Positions 9,180 to 16,676 of a stretch of 38,588 nucleotides of DNA are shown here, one piece after another. This DNA comes from a virus. The translations under genes and the position numbers were made by a program. Below the pieces are notes generated by a model. The model was not told the origin of the DNA, did no database searches, and saw only the letters and a list, made by a program, of their open reading frames with translations. Location of the stretch: positions 1 through 38,588 of the IMG/VR virus record IMGVR_UViG_3300032132_000020; one strand, written 5' to 3'. Every line of letters begins with the position of its first letter. The first letter of the stretch is position 1.

Positions 9180-10514
9180 TTAAAATGGTACTTTCCTTTT
9201 AGTATTATTATCAATATCGTTCTTTGCATCATCTCTATCAAAGTAAAATTTACATCTGTTTCCATTAAATCCCATAACATAAGTTCCTATTGTTCCATAT
9301 CTACTCTTAGGTACTATTATTTCTATCTCATATTTATCATGTGATTCATTATCAAAGTTCCATCCATAGAACGGCATGATTGCTGTCTCTGCTGTTTGTT
9401 CTATTACACCTGATTCTGCGAAATCACTTAGTCTTGGTTTAGGGTCTATTCTCTTTTCTATTTCTCTATTTAATTGTGATACTAATATTGCACTGCAATT
9501 TTCTTTCTTACATATCCACTTATACTCATACATTATACTTTCTATTTGGAATCTTCTTTCTTCTATATTATCTACTTGTATTAACTGTATGTAATCATCT
9601 AATACTATATCTGGCTTGTATCGAGATATCTCAAGCATCGCTTCACTAAGCTTTCTTATGTTATCATACATTATAAGATTCTCATATTTCTTATCTATGT
9701 TCTCACTTAACAATTCAACTTCAGTTATTTCCTCATCAGTTAATTTATTTTTTCTAATCTTTGAATATTCAATATCTTTACTTTCCATAATAATAATTTT
9801 CTTCATTACTTCTTCATTTGACATCTCCCTATTAAATAACATTACCTTATATCCTTGAGCGATTAAACTTCTTACAATATTTATAGCTAATGTAGTCTTC
9901 CCATGCCCAGGTCTACCACCTAAGACAGTAACTTCCTTTCTTGTCATTCCCCCGGCAGGATAGTCGAGTTGTTGGAGACCGAAAGGTATGATGTTACTAC
10001 CGTTTTTCAAGTTGGACAGAGTGTTGCTTATGATAACATCTATATCTGTCTTCTTAGAAGGTTGTAAATCCTTTAGCTCATCTATTAATCTACTGTGTTG
10101 TTGTAATGTAGTATCTAATTTTTCATAATCTGTGAAACTTGTTTTGTATAATTTATTTGCTGTCTTCGCTGCTTCTCTTTGTATATGTCTTTCCCATATT
10201 ATTTTCGCATGATACTCTGCATTTGCTGTTGTTGCTACTTCCATTGGTAATCCAGTAATGAAGTATCCCATTGTTTCATCGGGACTTGCATCTTTTACTT
10301 TGTTGGTTACCGTTATAACATCAATCGGTTCTCCTGATTTATATATTTCTTTTATTGCTTTCCATACTACTTGATTATCTTTATAATAAAATGCATCTTC
10401 GTCTCTTATCCATGCTGCTACTTTTTCATAAACAGAGACTCCATCAAGCAATATACATCCAAGTACTGATTCTTCTGCATTCTTGCTCGATGGAGCCGCT
10501 TTTAAATTTGTCAA
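9180..10514 (-). CDS. dnaB: DnaB-type replicative DNA helicase
   Basis: A RecA-fold hexameric helicase that unwinds the fork. The N-terminal DnaB domain (about 8-110) opens with the typical EESVLGCILLD stretch. The ATPase domain has Walker A GGRPGHGKTT (199-208), a Walker B-like PDIVLDDYIQL (301-311) and SQLNRE (346-351) in the position of the DnaB H3 region. Length (444 aa) is normal. The start is TTG with a strong AAAGGAG site seven bases upstream; no ATG nearby would keep the N-terminal domain whole. No primase or DNA polymerase is encoded in the window, so those come from elsewhere in the phage genome or from the host. The C-terminus ends in VPF, as does the SSB-like protein. Confidence 0.93.
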   Translation of the reverse strand: MTNLKAAPSSKNAEESVLGCILLDGVSVYEKVAAWIRDEDAFYYKDNQVVWKAIKEIYKSGEPIDVITVTNKVKDASPDETMGYFITGLPMEVATTANAEYHAKIIWERHIQREAAKTANKLYKTSFTDYEKLDTTLQQHSRLIDELKDLQPSKKTDIDVIISNTLSNLKNGSNIIPFGLQQLDYPAGGMTRKEVTVLGGRPGHGKTTLAINIVRSLIAQGYKVMLFNREMSNEEVMKKIIIMESKDIEYSKIRKNKLTDEEITEVELLSENIDKKYENLIMYDNIRKLSEAMLEISRYKPDIVLDDYIQLIQVDNIEERRFQIESIMYEYKWICKKENCSAILVSQLNREIEKRIDPKPRLSDFAESGVIEQTAETAIMPFYGWNFDNESHDKYEIEIIVPKSRYGTIGTYVMGFNGNRCKFYFDRDDAKNDIDNNTKRKVPF

Positions 10515-10535
10515 TATATACTCCTTTCGGTTTTT

Positions 10536-11432
10536 TTAACTGGCAACGCTCCTTATGTTTGTTCCTTCTTGATTAGAATTTTTCTTATGTCTAATATATG
10601 GAGTTTTACAACTGTCACAACGATATACTGGAAACTTATTTGCTGTTGTAATATATTCAGAATCAGTTTCAACTATATCATTTGCTCCACAATTTGGACA
10701 AACATCTTTATCCATTAACACACTTAAATTAGGATGATTATGGATATACGGTCTTATCTTTAAATACAATTCTTCTAATCCCATTACATCATGTTTATTA
10801 TATTCTGCCATCTCATTTAATCTATCTTGATTTCCTGCTTCACAATCAACCCATAATTGAAATTCTGTTGATAATTTATTTTCTAATTTAAAATATTTTG
10901 TTAAGAAATCCTGTTTATATGATGGTGCAAAGAACTCTCGTCTTGCAATCTTTAGTGTATCAATCACCCTGAATGGACTTGGTGGTTGCATACCTTTCGA
11001 TATAAACCTCCAACGAAGCTTTCTTAAATCAAACCTATCTCCGTTGTGTCCAATAACTATATCAGCTTCATCCAATAACTTCCAGATTGATTTCAGTATT
11101 CTTTTATCATCTCTATTTTTAGATTCTTTTGGTGTTACAACATCTGATTGTACGTTATCATCATATAGCCATTTAGCGGCCCAACTAATTATGTACTGAT
11201 GTTTTGTTATTTGGTAATGTTGAATAAACTGTTTATATGTTCCCCATCCTACAAAATGATAGAAGCTTGTTTCAACATCAAACAATAGTATCTTAGGGAA
11301 CTCATATTCTGTATAATCAATTGGAGCTGTAAATTGTCTTTTACATTCAACACAAATCCATCTTTGATTATTTTTTCTTATTCCTTTTTTTCTTGTATGC
11401 GATGATGCACAACTTGGACATACTGCTCTCAT
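10536..11432 (-). CDS. DEDD-family 3'-5' exonuclease flanked by two zinc ribbons
   Basis: The core has the three exonuclease motifs of the DnaQ/RNase H-like superfamily: FDVETS (D52, E54), GHNGDRFD (128-135) and YNKHD (Y211, H214, D215). It is preceded by a CPSC...CVEC zinc ribbon (C5, C8, C27, C30) resembling those of insertion-sequence transposases. A second ribbon follows (CPNC near 245, CDSC near 273). No polymerase domain is attached, so this is a stand-alone nuclease, possibly a proofreader in trans or a processor of recombination intermediates. AAAGGAA precedes the ATG. The nuclease class is secure; the substrate is not. Confidence 0.82.
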   Translation of the reverse strand: MRAVCPSCASSHTRKKGIRKNNQRWICVECKRQFTAPIDYTEYEFPKILLFDVETSFYHFVGWGTYKQFIQHYQITKHQYIISWAAKWLYDDNVQSDVVTPKESKNRDDKRILKSIWKLLDEADIVIGHNGDRFDLRKLRWRFISKGMQPPSPFRVIDTLKIARREFFAPSYKQDFLTKYFKLENKLSTEFQLWVDCEAGNQDRLNEMAEYNKHDVMGLEELYLKIRPYIHNHPNLSVLMDKDVCPNCGANDIVETDSEYITTANKFPVYRCDSCKTPYIRHKKNSNQEGTNIRSVAS

Positions 11433-11443
11433 ACTATTCCTTT

Positions 11444-12253
11444 CTAAAACAATTGGAATTGTTCTTTTGGTTCGTAATTCAATATGACTAATTCAGTTCT
11501 TATTTCACCTCTTTTTTCTGGCGAAGCACCGACATATTTCGTATCAATAGTTTTAATATTATAATCTTTATATAATTCCCTAATTTCAGGCTCATCATCA
11601 TAACTTACCATAAAGTATCCACCACCTTCATCTATTAAATCAACTGATTCTTTTAAATCAATATGGCATTGTTCATCAAATACATTTCTATAATAACCTT
11701 TCTTTGCTACTACATAAGGAGGGTCTAAATAAAACATATCACCTTCTCTTGGAGCATATCTAGGTATTAAATCTCTGAAATCAAAGTTCTCTATTGTTAC
11801 GTTATCTAATTTCTTTTTTGATTCTTCTAATTCTTGAGTGATATTAACATCCCACTTTGTATCTTTAGAAAATACTCCACCCATCATATTGTTAAATGAA
11901 TTTCTGACAACAAAGAAATATTGTGCAGCTCTTTTAGGGTCGGGTATATTTATCTTACCTTCTTTTATGTTTTCCTTGAAGTTATCGAACAATGTTCTGC
12001 TTCTAGGATACCAATAAATATGTCTTTTAAGTTCTTCAAACTCTTCAAGTACACAAATATACAAATTTACGATGTCATTATCAAGGTCATTCAATACATT
12101 CCAATCAACCTTTTTCTTTCTAAAGAACATTGAAGCACCACCTGCGAATACTTCTATATACCTTTTATGAGGGGGCATCATCTCAATAAGTCTTTTACTC
12201 ATTGTGAATTTGCCCCCATAATAAGGAATTACCACAGGGCAATTAGCATCCAC
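11444..12253 (-). CDS. Dam-type (D12 class) DNA N6-adenine methyltransferase
   Basis: It transfers a methyl group from S-adenosylmethionine to adenine in DNA, probably protecting phage DNA from host restriction. The N-terminal PYYGGK, the SAM-binding FAGGASMFF (36-44) and the catalytic DPPY (177-180) appear in the order of D12-class enzymes; 269 aa is the usual size. The start is a GTG overlapping the upstream DUF932 stop (TAGTG). The last five residues are QFQLF, which fits the QxxLF pattern of sliding-clamp binding peptides (inference). Target sequence cannot be read from the protein. Confidence 0.9.
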   Translation of the reverse strand: MDANCPVVIPYYGGKFTMSKRLIEMMPPHKRYIEVFAGGASMFFRKKKVDWNVLNDLDNDIVNLYICVLEEFEELKRHIYWYPRSRTLFDNFKENIKEGKINIPDPKRAAQYFFVVRNSFNNMMGGVFSKDTKWDVNITQELEESKKKLDNVTIENFDFRDLIPRYAPREGDMFYLDPPYVVAKKGYYRNVFDEQCHIDLKESVDLIDEGGGYFMVSYDDEPEIRELYKDYNIKTIDTKYVGASPEKRGEIRTELVILNYEPKEQFQLF

Positions 12254-13017
12254 TAGGCTTTAGCCCATTTAGATATATTTGGATATATCCTGGACTCTAA
12301 CTGATGAGTAGAATTGTATTTTCTATTCATTTTATGAGTATTTATATATGTTGCTACATTAAATAAATCCCAATAGTTTTTCGGCTTGTTTGCAATCATA
12401 TACCGTGCAATGAATACTGACATTGTGGAAGGGAATAGCTTTATCAGTTCTACTATGTGCTTTTGTTTTAGCTTCTTATCTTTTAATGCTGGAAACTCTT
12501 CACCTACTTTTCTAGCATGTATGATTGTATTCTCTATTGATTCATCTAAGTTATCTAGATTTATATTACCAATATTATGTTTATAATTATACTTTTCAAT
12601 TACATTTCCTATAATCATTCCATTGCTACATACTAATCTAAATGCTCCTGACAATATGTGGACTTGTAAACTTCCATCATAACTATTCTTAATTATAATC
12701 TCAGGACTCATTAAGTCGCCTTTGCTGATTTCTATTTTAACATCTGGAATAATCCATTTCCATGTTGTTTGTTGACCATTACCAAAACTTACAGCTTCTT
12801 TTAATTGAGCATTGTGTTCTTTTAGTATTGGTTCAGCAGCATCTATTATTTCTTGGTTAGTTACTAATTTATAATCATTGGTCATACAACTAAGTATTTT
12901 ACCAGTATCTTCTCTCATTATAAATTTGTATCCACTTGGTATAACCTCTTCATCGTTTAAAGGCTGATTGCAAATGGCTGGAACTTCTTTTATTGGAAAT
13001 AATGTTGATTGTAACAT
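12253..13017 (-). CDS. DUF932 (phage/plasmid-like) protein
   Basis: The middle of the protein matches the pattern I associate with DUF932 proteins: YKLVTNQEI (about 49-57), an NSYDGS segment near 111 and RLVCSNGM near 127. Such proteins are common on phages and conjugative plasmids, but their biochemical role is unknown. The N-terminus MLQSTLFPI includes QSTLF, another QxxLF pattern. AAAGGA precedes the ATG at 13017. Its stop overlaps the methylase start, so the two are translationally coupled. Confidence 0.72.
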   Translation of the reverse strand: MLQSTLFPIKEVPAICNQPLNDEEVIPSGYKFIMREDTGKILSCMTNDYKLVTNQEIIDAAEPILKEHNAQLKEAVSFGNGQQTTWKWIIPDVKIEISKGDLMSPEIIIKNSYDGSLQVHILSGAFRLVCSNGMIIGNVIEKYNYKHNIGNINLDNLDESIENTIIHARKVGEEFPALKDKKLKQKHIVELIKLFPSTMSVFIARYMIANKPKNYWDLFNVATYINTHKMNRKYNSTHQLESRIYPNISKWAKA

Positions 13018-13018
13018 T

Positions 13019-13420
13019 TTAATCCTTTCTTTTTAGTTTAACAATTGGAGGCGGCGTGCCTCTTGACTTCCTTTCATTCTTAGAAATTATTTTAGCATTC
13101 TTATGATGATTAAGTATTATGTTTCTCAAATAAGATAATCCTTTACCAGTAAGATGATAGTTACTCATCACATATCTATTGATGGCCCATTTAATTGTCT
13201 TAGAATCAACTTTAGATATTGCTTGTAAGAATTTGTATTGCAAATCTCTATCTCTATCAGATGGAACATTTTTATTAATTAGCATGAATACTTTTCTAAG
13301 TTCATTTTTTAATGATGTACTTCTTTTAGATATTAATTGCTCTATTTCTCTTGTTGGGTTGTATGTTTGATTATATATATATCCACAGCATGGACATTTA
13401 AGATTTTGCTTCTTTTTCAT
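13019..13420 (-). CDS. Small zinc-finger protein, possible replication accessory (133 aa)
   Basis: The N-terminus has a single CPCC knuckle (C9-C12). The rest is basic and helical, and a C-terminal GLSYLRNIILNHHKN segment recalls the end of phage replication-initiator or helicase-loader domains. That resemblance is weak and the function is inferred. The start overlaps the end of the upstream CxxC gene by 23 bases. Confidence 0.5.
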   Translation of the reverse strand: MKKKQNLKCPCCGYIYNQTYNPTREIEQLISKRSTSLKNELRKVFMLINKNVPSDRDRDLQYKFLQAISKVDSKTIKWAINRYVMSNYHLTGKGLSYLRNIILNHHKNAKIISKNERKSRGTPPPIVKLKRKD

Positions 13421-13628
13421 TTAACCATTTCTCATTATGTTCGTCAGCAGTAGTTGGTTCACCTGTTTTCTCCATTATTATATAACCACGTCGGTGAATA
13501 TGAGGTACTTTAACCTTCTGGTACTTTTCATTTTTCATGTTAAGACATTTATTACACATCCTTTCGTCAGTATCTCCATCTCTGTCATCGTAAAGATTCT
13601 CACATTCAATGCACGTATATTCTTCCAT
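13398..13628 (-). CDS. Small zinc-binding protein (76 aa)
   Basis: Two CxxC pairs, CIEC (C6-C9) and CNKC (near 25-28), form a compact zinc ribbon, followed by a basic HIHRRGYI patch. The start lies five bases after the small membrane protein gene. Family not recognised; zinc binding is inferred from the cysteine spacing. Confidence 0.6.
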   Translation of the reverse strand: MEEYTCIECENLYDDRDGDTDERMCNKCLNMKNEKYQKVKVPHIHRRGYIIMEKTGEPTTADEHNEKWLNEKEAKS

Positions 13629-13632
13629 AGAA

Positions 13633-13761
13633 TTACTCTTTAATCTTTCTATATATTTCCATAAAAAGAAGGATTAAAATCATTAATCCAAATGCTAACA
13701 TAATAACACCAGCGCCTAAACATAATACTGAACCTGCTATTTTTACAATTATATCAATCAT
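13633..13761 (-). CDS. 42-aa membrane protein
   Basis: After a short N-terminus, about 30 uncharged hydrophobic residues (roughly 3-34, including GVIMLAFGLMILILLF) are followed by a charged EIYRKIKE tail. That is long enough for one tilted helix or a tight hairpin. It overlaps the end of the 56-aa gene by eight bases. Its role is unknown; small phage membrane proteins may be holins or superinfection factors, but position in the early operon does not argue for lysis. Confidence 0.55.
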   Translation of the reverse strand: MIDIIVKIAGSVLCLGAGVIMLAFGLMILILLFMEIYRKIKE

Positions 13762-13924
13762 GTTTATTCTCTTTTGTTTTATCTTTTTCTATTTCTTCTT
13801 GAGCTTTTAAGAATTGCTCAGCTGCAAATTTAGGCTTTTTGAATCCTTTATCTTTTAAAAACTCTTCTAATTCTTCTCTTGCACCAGTTGTTACAAGATG
13901 ACTAAGCCATGACATATCTCCCAT
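13754..13924 (-). CDS. 56-aa acidic hypothetical protein
   Basis: The ATG at 13924 has a strong AAAGGAG site about seven bases upstream. Another ATG four bases nearer that site leads to a stop after 12 codons. The product begins MGDMSWLSHLVTTG and continues as a charged amphipathic helix (REELEEFLKDKGF). Overlaps with both neighbours support a real gene. Family not recognised. Confidence 0.6.
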   Translation of the reverse strand: MGDMSWLSHLVTTGAREELEEFLKDKGFKKPKFAAEQFLKAQEEIEKDKTKENKHD

Positions 13925-13925
13925 A

Positions 13926-14048
13926 TCATACTCCTTTCTTTTTTAATTGCCTCTTTTTGTACTGATTAGCCGTTCTTCCATTAGATTTTAGCCAATCATT
14001 CAACTTTCTTCTTTTTATTTTTCTTATTTTTGATTTCTTGTTTGGCAT
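13926..14048 (-). CDS. 40-aa highly basic protein
   Basis: An AAAGGAG site seven bases before the ATG makes translation likely. Nearly half of the 40 residues are lysine or arginine (MPNKKSKIRKIKRRKLNDW), which suggests nucleic-acid binding. It ends two bases from the next start. Function unknown. Confidence 0.6.
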   Translation of the reverse strand: MPNKKSKIRKIKRRKLNDWLKSNGRTANQYKKRQLKKKGV

Positions 14049-14166
14049 GATTTATCTCCTTTTTAAAGTAATCTTCTTTACTAGCTTTATCATATTCATA
14101 CTCACTAACCTCTATCCAACTATGATTTCTTGGGTCTCCACCTCTATTCTTTATATAAAAAAGCAT
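13996..14166 (-). CDS. 56-aa hypothetical protein overlapping its neighbours
   Basis: This frame starts inside the end of the conserved MGTRSLTV gene and overlaps the 40-aa gene by 53 bases. The body (NRGGDPRNHSWIEVSEYEYD) looks like real protein, while the overlapping tail is lysine-rich low complexity. The ribosome binding site is weak (GAAG). It fills an otherwise empty 100-base gap, which favours it being genuine. Confidence 0.4.
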   Translation of the reverse strand: MLFYIKNRGGDPRNHSWIEVSEYEYDKASKEDYFKKEINHAKQEIKNKKNKKKKVE

Positions 14167-14597
14167 TCATCTTCTTCAACATCTTGAGTTTCAACATCCT
14201 TTGGATTTCTTATCCAATTTTCATATGCTTCTATATTACCATCAAATAAATCATTACCACCATCATAAGTATCTTGAATTCTTATCTTTAATTCTTCAGT
14301 ATAGTATAATGTGTATATAAATTCTTCACCAATATCTCTTGTTCCTGCTGAATGTAAATAGAAATCTCCTGGAGCTTCTTTAAGATATGCTACAATTTGA
14401 GCTGATAAACAACCCATTCCATTTGCTATTTTTCTCTTTTCATTAGGACTTATTCCATTTACAATTTTCATATTATTTAAGAAACTAAGTAAATCTCTTC
14501 CATGTCCTGTTGGATAACCATCAAATTGTCTGTATAATACAACTATTTCTTCATTATCCCATTCATTATTAAATACTGTTAAACTTCTAGTTCCCAT
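14151..14597 (-). CDS. Conserved phage hypothetical protein (MGTRSLTV family)
   Basis: The start MGTRSLTVFNNEWDNEEI, followed by VLYRQFDGYPTGHGRDL, ANGMGCLSAQ and AGTRDIGEEFIYTLYY, is a pattern I have seen in many unrelated tailed phages and some bacteria. Its function is not established. A strong AAAGGAG precedes the ATG. The C-terminus is acidic. Confidence 0.75.
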   Translation of the reverse strand: MGTRSLTVFNNEWDNEEIVVLYRQFDGYPTGHGRDLLSFLNNMKIVNGISPNEKRKIANGMGCLSAQIVAYLKEAPGDFYLHSAGTRDIGEEFIYTLYYTEELKIRIQDTYDGGNDLFDGNIEAYENWIRNPKDVETQDVEEDECFFI

Positions 14598-14775
14598 TAT
14601 ATATCTCCTTTAGTAATTTGTTAACTTCTTCCACGTGATTTTCACATGAATATCCTATTGTAATTGTTTTATACTCACCTTTTTCATCTTCTTTATCATC
14701 AGTAAATTCATATACAGCTGGTTTAAAACATGATTGGTGTTTACATGGGTCTGCTATTAACCTATTTATTCTCAT
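14587..14775 (-). CDS. Small Cys/His protein (62 aa)
   Basis: Residues C11, H13, C16 and a later C44-H47 pair (CENH) could bind zinc. The sequence between is acidic (TDDKEDEKGEY). GAGGAAAG precedes the ATG, and both ends overlap neighbours by about ten bases. Function unknown. Confidence 0.55.
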   Translation of the reverse strand: MRINRLIADPCKHQSCFKPAVYEFTDDKEDEKGEYKTITIGYSCENHVEEVNKLLKEIYNGN

Positions 14776-14971
14776 CTCTTTCCTCTCTTTCTTTTTTAAT
14801 TTTATTAACGTGGATATTTAAATACTTTGTACCTACATACCACCACCATCCATTACCTGCCTCAGCAAATAATTCACGCCTATCTTTCTGCCATTGTAAA
14901 TCATATGGGGCATCTTCTTTATATTTCCATCCTATTTTCCAATTTTTATAATTATTATATTCTTGTTTCAT
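14762..14971 (-). CDS. Tryptophan-rich small protein (69 aa)
   Basis: Seven tryptophans occur in 69 residues, including a GNGWWWYVG run near 40-48, with a charged C-terminal tail (KKEREERDENK). GAGGT precedes the ATG. It overlaps the upstream gene by four bases. Family not recognised. Confidence 0.55.
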   Translation of the reverse strand: MKQEYNNYKNWKIGWKYKEDAPYDLQWQKDRRELFAEAGNGWWWYVGTKYLNIHVNKIKKEREERDENK

Positions 14972-15270
14972 AAGTCTACCTCAACTTCCGATTCAAGACC
15001 TATAGACTGCTTGCCTAAATAATAATCATTATCACTTTCGTGATGTTTAGAATCTATTATTAGTACTTTAGCTGCTGTTGGTGTTGTGTGAATTAAAATT
15101 CCTGTTAATAAACTAGTTCTAAATACACTACCTATTTCTAGGTCTTTTAAATACTTTTTTCCTGGTGGTGGTTTAGCCTTAAAGCCATTCTTTAAAGCTC
15201 TTTTAACTAACGCTTTAGTCGTTACAGTTTTTGCAGCTTTCCGGGGCTTGATAACTTGTTTTTTTGTCAT
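14968..15270 (-). CDS. Hypothetical protein with basic N-terminus (100 aa)
   Basis: The first 40 residues are strongly basic (KKQVIKPRKAAKTVTTKAL). A beta-rich segment (IGSVFRTSLLTGILI, then AAKVLIID) follows. AAGGGAT lies seven bases before the ATG. The start overlaps the previous gene by 56 bases in another frame. Function unknown. Confidence 0.55.
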   Translation of the reverse strand: MTKKQVIKPRKAAKTVTTKALVKRALKNGFKAKPPPGKKYLKDLEIGSVFRTSLLTGILIHTTPTAAKVLIIDSKHHESDNDYYLGKQSIGLESEVEVDL

Positions 15271-15466
15271 TTATAAAATCCCTTTTCTTTTCTTTTAACT
15301 GATAATTAATACCTTCAACCTCTTTTAGTAATATTCTATATGGTGTTTTCCAATCACCATTATTTTCTGTTGGCACTTTTAAGCTTGTTGTCATATATAA
15401 ACTATTTACCAAACATTCTATTTCTGTTTCTGAAAATTTAATTAGCGCTGTGCCTTGGTCTTGCAT
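15215..15466 (-). CDS. Hypothetical protein (83 aa)
   Basis: AAGGAG seven bases before the ATG gives clear initiation. The N-terminal half is amphipathic helix (SETEIECLVNSLY); the end carries a CKNC pair. The last 56 bases overlap the next gene. Family not recognised. Confidence 0.55.
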   Translation of the reverse strand: MQDQGTALIKFSETEIECLVNSLYMTTSLKVPTENNGDWKTPYRILLKEVEGINYQLKEKKRDFINDKKTSYQAPESCKNCND

Positions 15467-15734
15467 TTTTTATCTCCTTAAATGGGTATGAAATTAGTGG
15501 TCCACAGTCGTCATCTTCTGTGGAAAAGGTATTAAATTTAACACCACTAAATGTTTCTACATACTCAATATCTTTAGTTTTTACAAATTCCCAATAGCCA
15601 TATCTTAACTCTCTATTATAAACATCATTTCTAAATGCAATCTTATTTCTATCATATCCTCTCATTACCAATAAGAGTTTAATCTTATCTTCTATCGGAG
15701 AAACTGTTGGATACATTGTTTCATATGTTGACAT
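15438..15734 (-). CDS. Hypothetical protein (98 aa)
   Basis: Two in-frame starts exist. The one at 15734 overlaps the previous stop as TAATG, the coupling used repeatedly in this operon, so I prefer it to the ATG six bases upstream. The sequence is aromatic and charged (YGYWEFVKTKDIEYVETFSG) and looks like a small globular fold. Function unknown. Confidence 0.55.
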   Translation of the reverse strand: MSTYETMYPTVSPIEDKIKLLLVMRGYDRNKIAFRNDVYNRELRYGYWEFVKTKDIEYVETFSGVKFNTFSTEDDDCGPLISYPFKEIKNARPRHSAN

Positions 15735-16030
15735 TACCATGATGCACCCATTTCTATAGCTATTTGTCTAATTCTTCCAGATAATACTTCCATTTGTAAA
15801 ACCAATCCTCTTAATTCATCAGCTATTTCTTCTTGTTTTACATCATTACGAAATTGTCTTGTCATTTCTTTAACATCTTTTTCTTCAGCAATTTTATCCC
15901 ATAATTCTTTCCAACAACTAGTATGATACCATTTATCATTATATACTCGTGTAAGTGTGCCTGGAAATATACTTTGAGCACATCCTGGGCATGTTGATTT
16001 ATGTTTTGCTCTTATTGTTGTTGCTTTCAT
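15734..16030 (-). CDS. Small zinc-finger protein (98 aa) directly downstream of the 582-nt RNA
   Basis: Residues 14-40 hold CPGC...HTSC, a CxxC-HxxC arrangement typical of a treble-clef or PARP-like finger, with KWYHTSCW close to such domains. A helical, charged region follows. AAAGGAT precedes the ATG, which lies about 35 bases beyond the closing helix of the large RNA. Zinc binding is inferred; partner unknown. Confidence 0.6.
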   Translation of the reverse strand: MKATTIRAKHKSTCPGCAQSIFPGTLTRVYNDKWYHTSCWKELWDKIAEEKDVKEMTRQFRNDVKQEEIADELRGLVLQMEVLSGRIRQIAIEMGASW

Positions 16031-16064
16031 ATCAATCCTTTCTTAATTAATAATGCAGGTTCGC

Positions 16065-16646
16065 TAGATGTATTAGTAGGTGTGTGTTTATACTCACGTT
16101 TTACAGCAGACTTTAACTGCTACCATACCTGCAATAAATAAATAAGGCGAACTCTGCGTACGGTTTAATTTACTGGTTCATTAAGCTGTTTCAACCCCGT
16201 CGGGAATTGCTCATAAGTGTTGAATAATTTCAATGAATCCACTTAATCACATTTATTTTACACGCTTCAACACCTTAAAAATTTTGGAAGAGGTCTGACC
16301 TTTTTCACATCCCATAAGTACTAATGGATACTACATCTGGCAATACCTAGCCTTAAATTTATAGACTGAATCATTACAGGGCAGTCCACAGCGTGTACTT
16401 TGCTATGCTTTACGAGTTCTATGATTCAGCCTAAATTATTTGATTATCCGTACACGACTAGTGCTTTTCAACCTAGTCCACCACTCTATTGCAAAGGTGT
16501 CCTCCCAAAACTTCGGACAATTCGGGCGTCGATGCTTCTCCACTACTCTGCTTTACGCAGTTCCCTCTGGATAATCAATATTAGTATAGATGCAATCAAC
16601 CTCATAACTTATGTCTGCCAACTTAGTCAATTATCAACTACATCTA
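16065..16646 (-). ncRNA. Large structured RNA candidate, about 582 nt (ROOL/GOLLD-like)
   Basis: No credible frame spans 16031-16676. Read on the minus strand, the region folds into long-range helices. The closing helix pairs 16639-16646 with 16065-16072 (8 bp). Others are 16569-16578 with 16440-16449 (10 bp), 16421-16429 with 16366-16374 (9 bp), and hairpins 16473-16478/16456-16461, 16214-16219/16240-16245, 16548-16551/16557-16560 and 16105-16109/16117-16121. Pair 16504-16509/16521-16526 contains a G-U pair that becomes A-C on the plus strand, supporting minus-strand transcription in line with both flanking genes. The length is near the ~580 nt I recall for ROOL RNAs, which also occur in phages. 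Family membership is untested. Confidence 0.7.
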
Positions 16647-16676
16647 TATAATTTCACCTAATTGAAAATAATGGTG

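Noticed and set aside
13633-13761. Calling the 42-aa membrane protein a holin
   Set aside because: There is no adjacent endolysin and it is in the early operon, so the name would be a guess.
16054-16133. A tRNA on either strand
   Set aside because: The length and 7-bp acceptor-like helix fit, but there is no D-loop GG, no TTCRANY T-loop, and the inner stem sits in the wrong place.
16400-16651. An 83-codon plus-strand frame in the large RNA region
   Set aside because: It opposes both neighbours, has no ribosome binding site, and is explained by stop-poor structured RNA.
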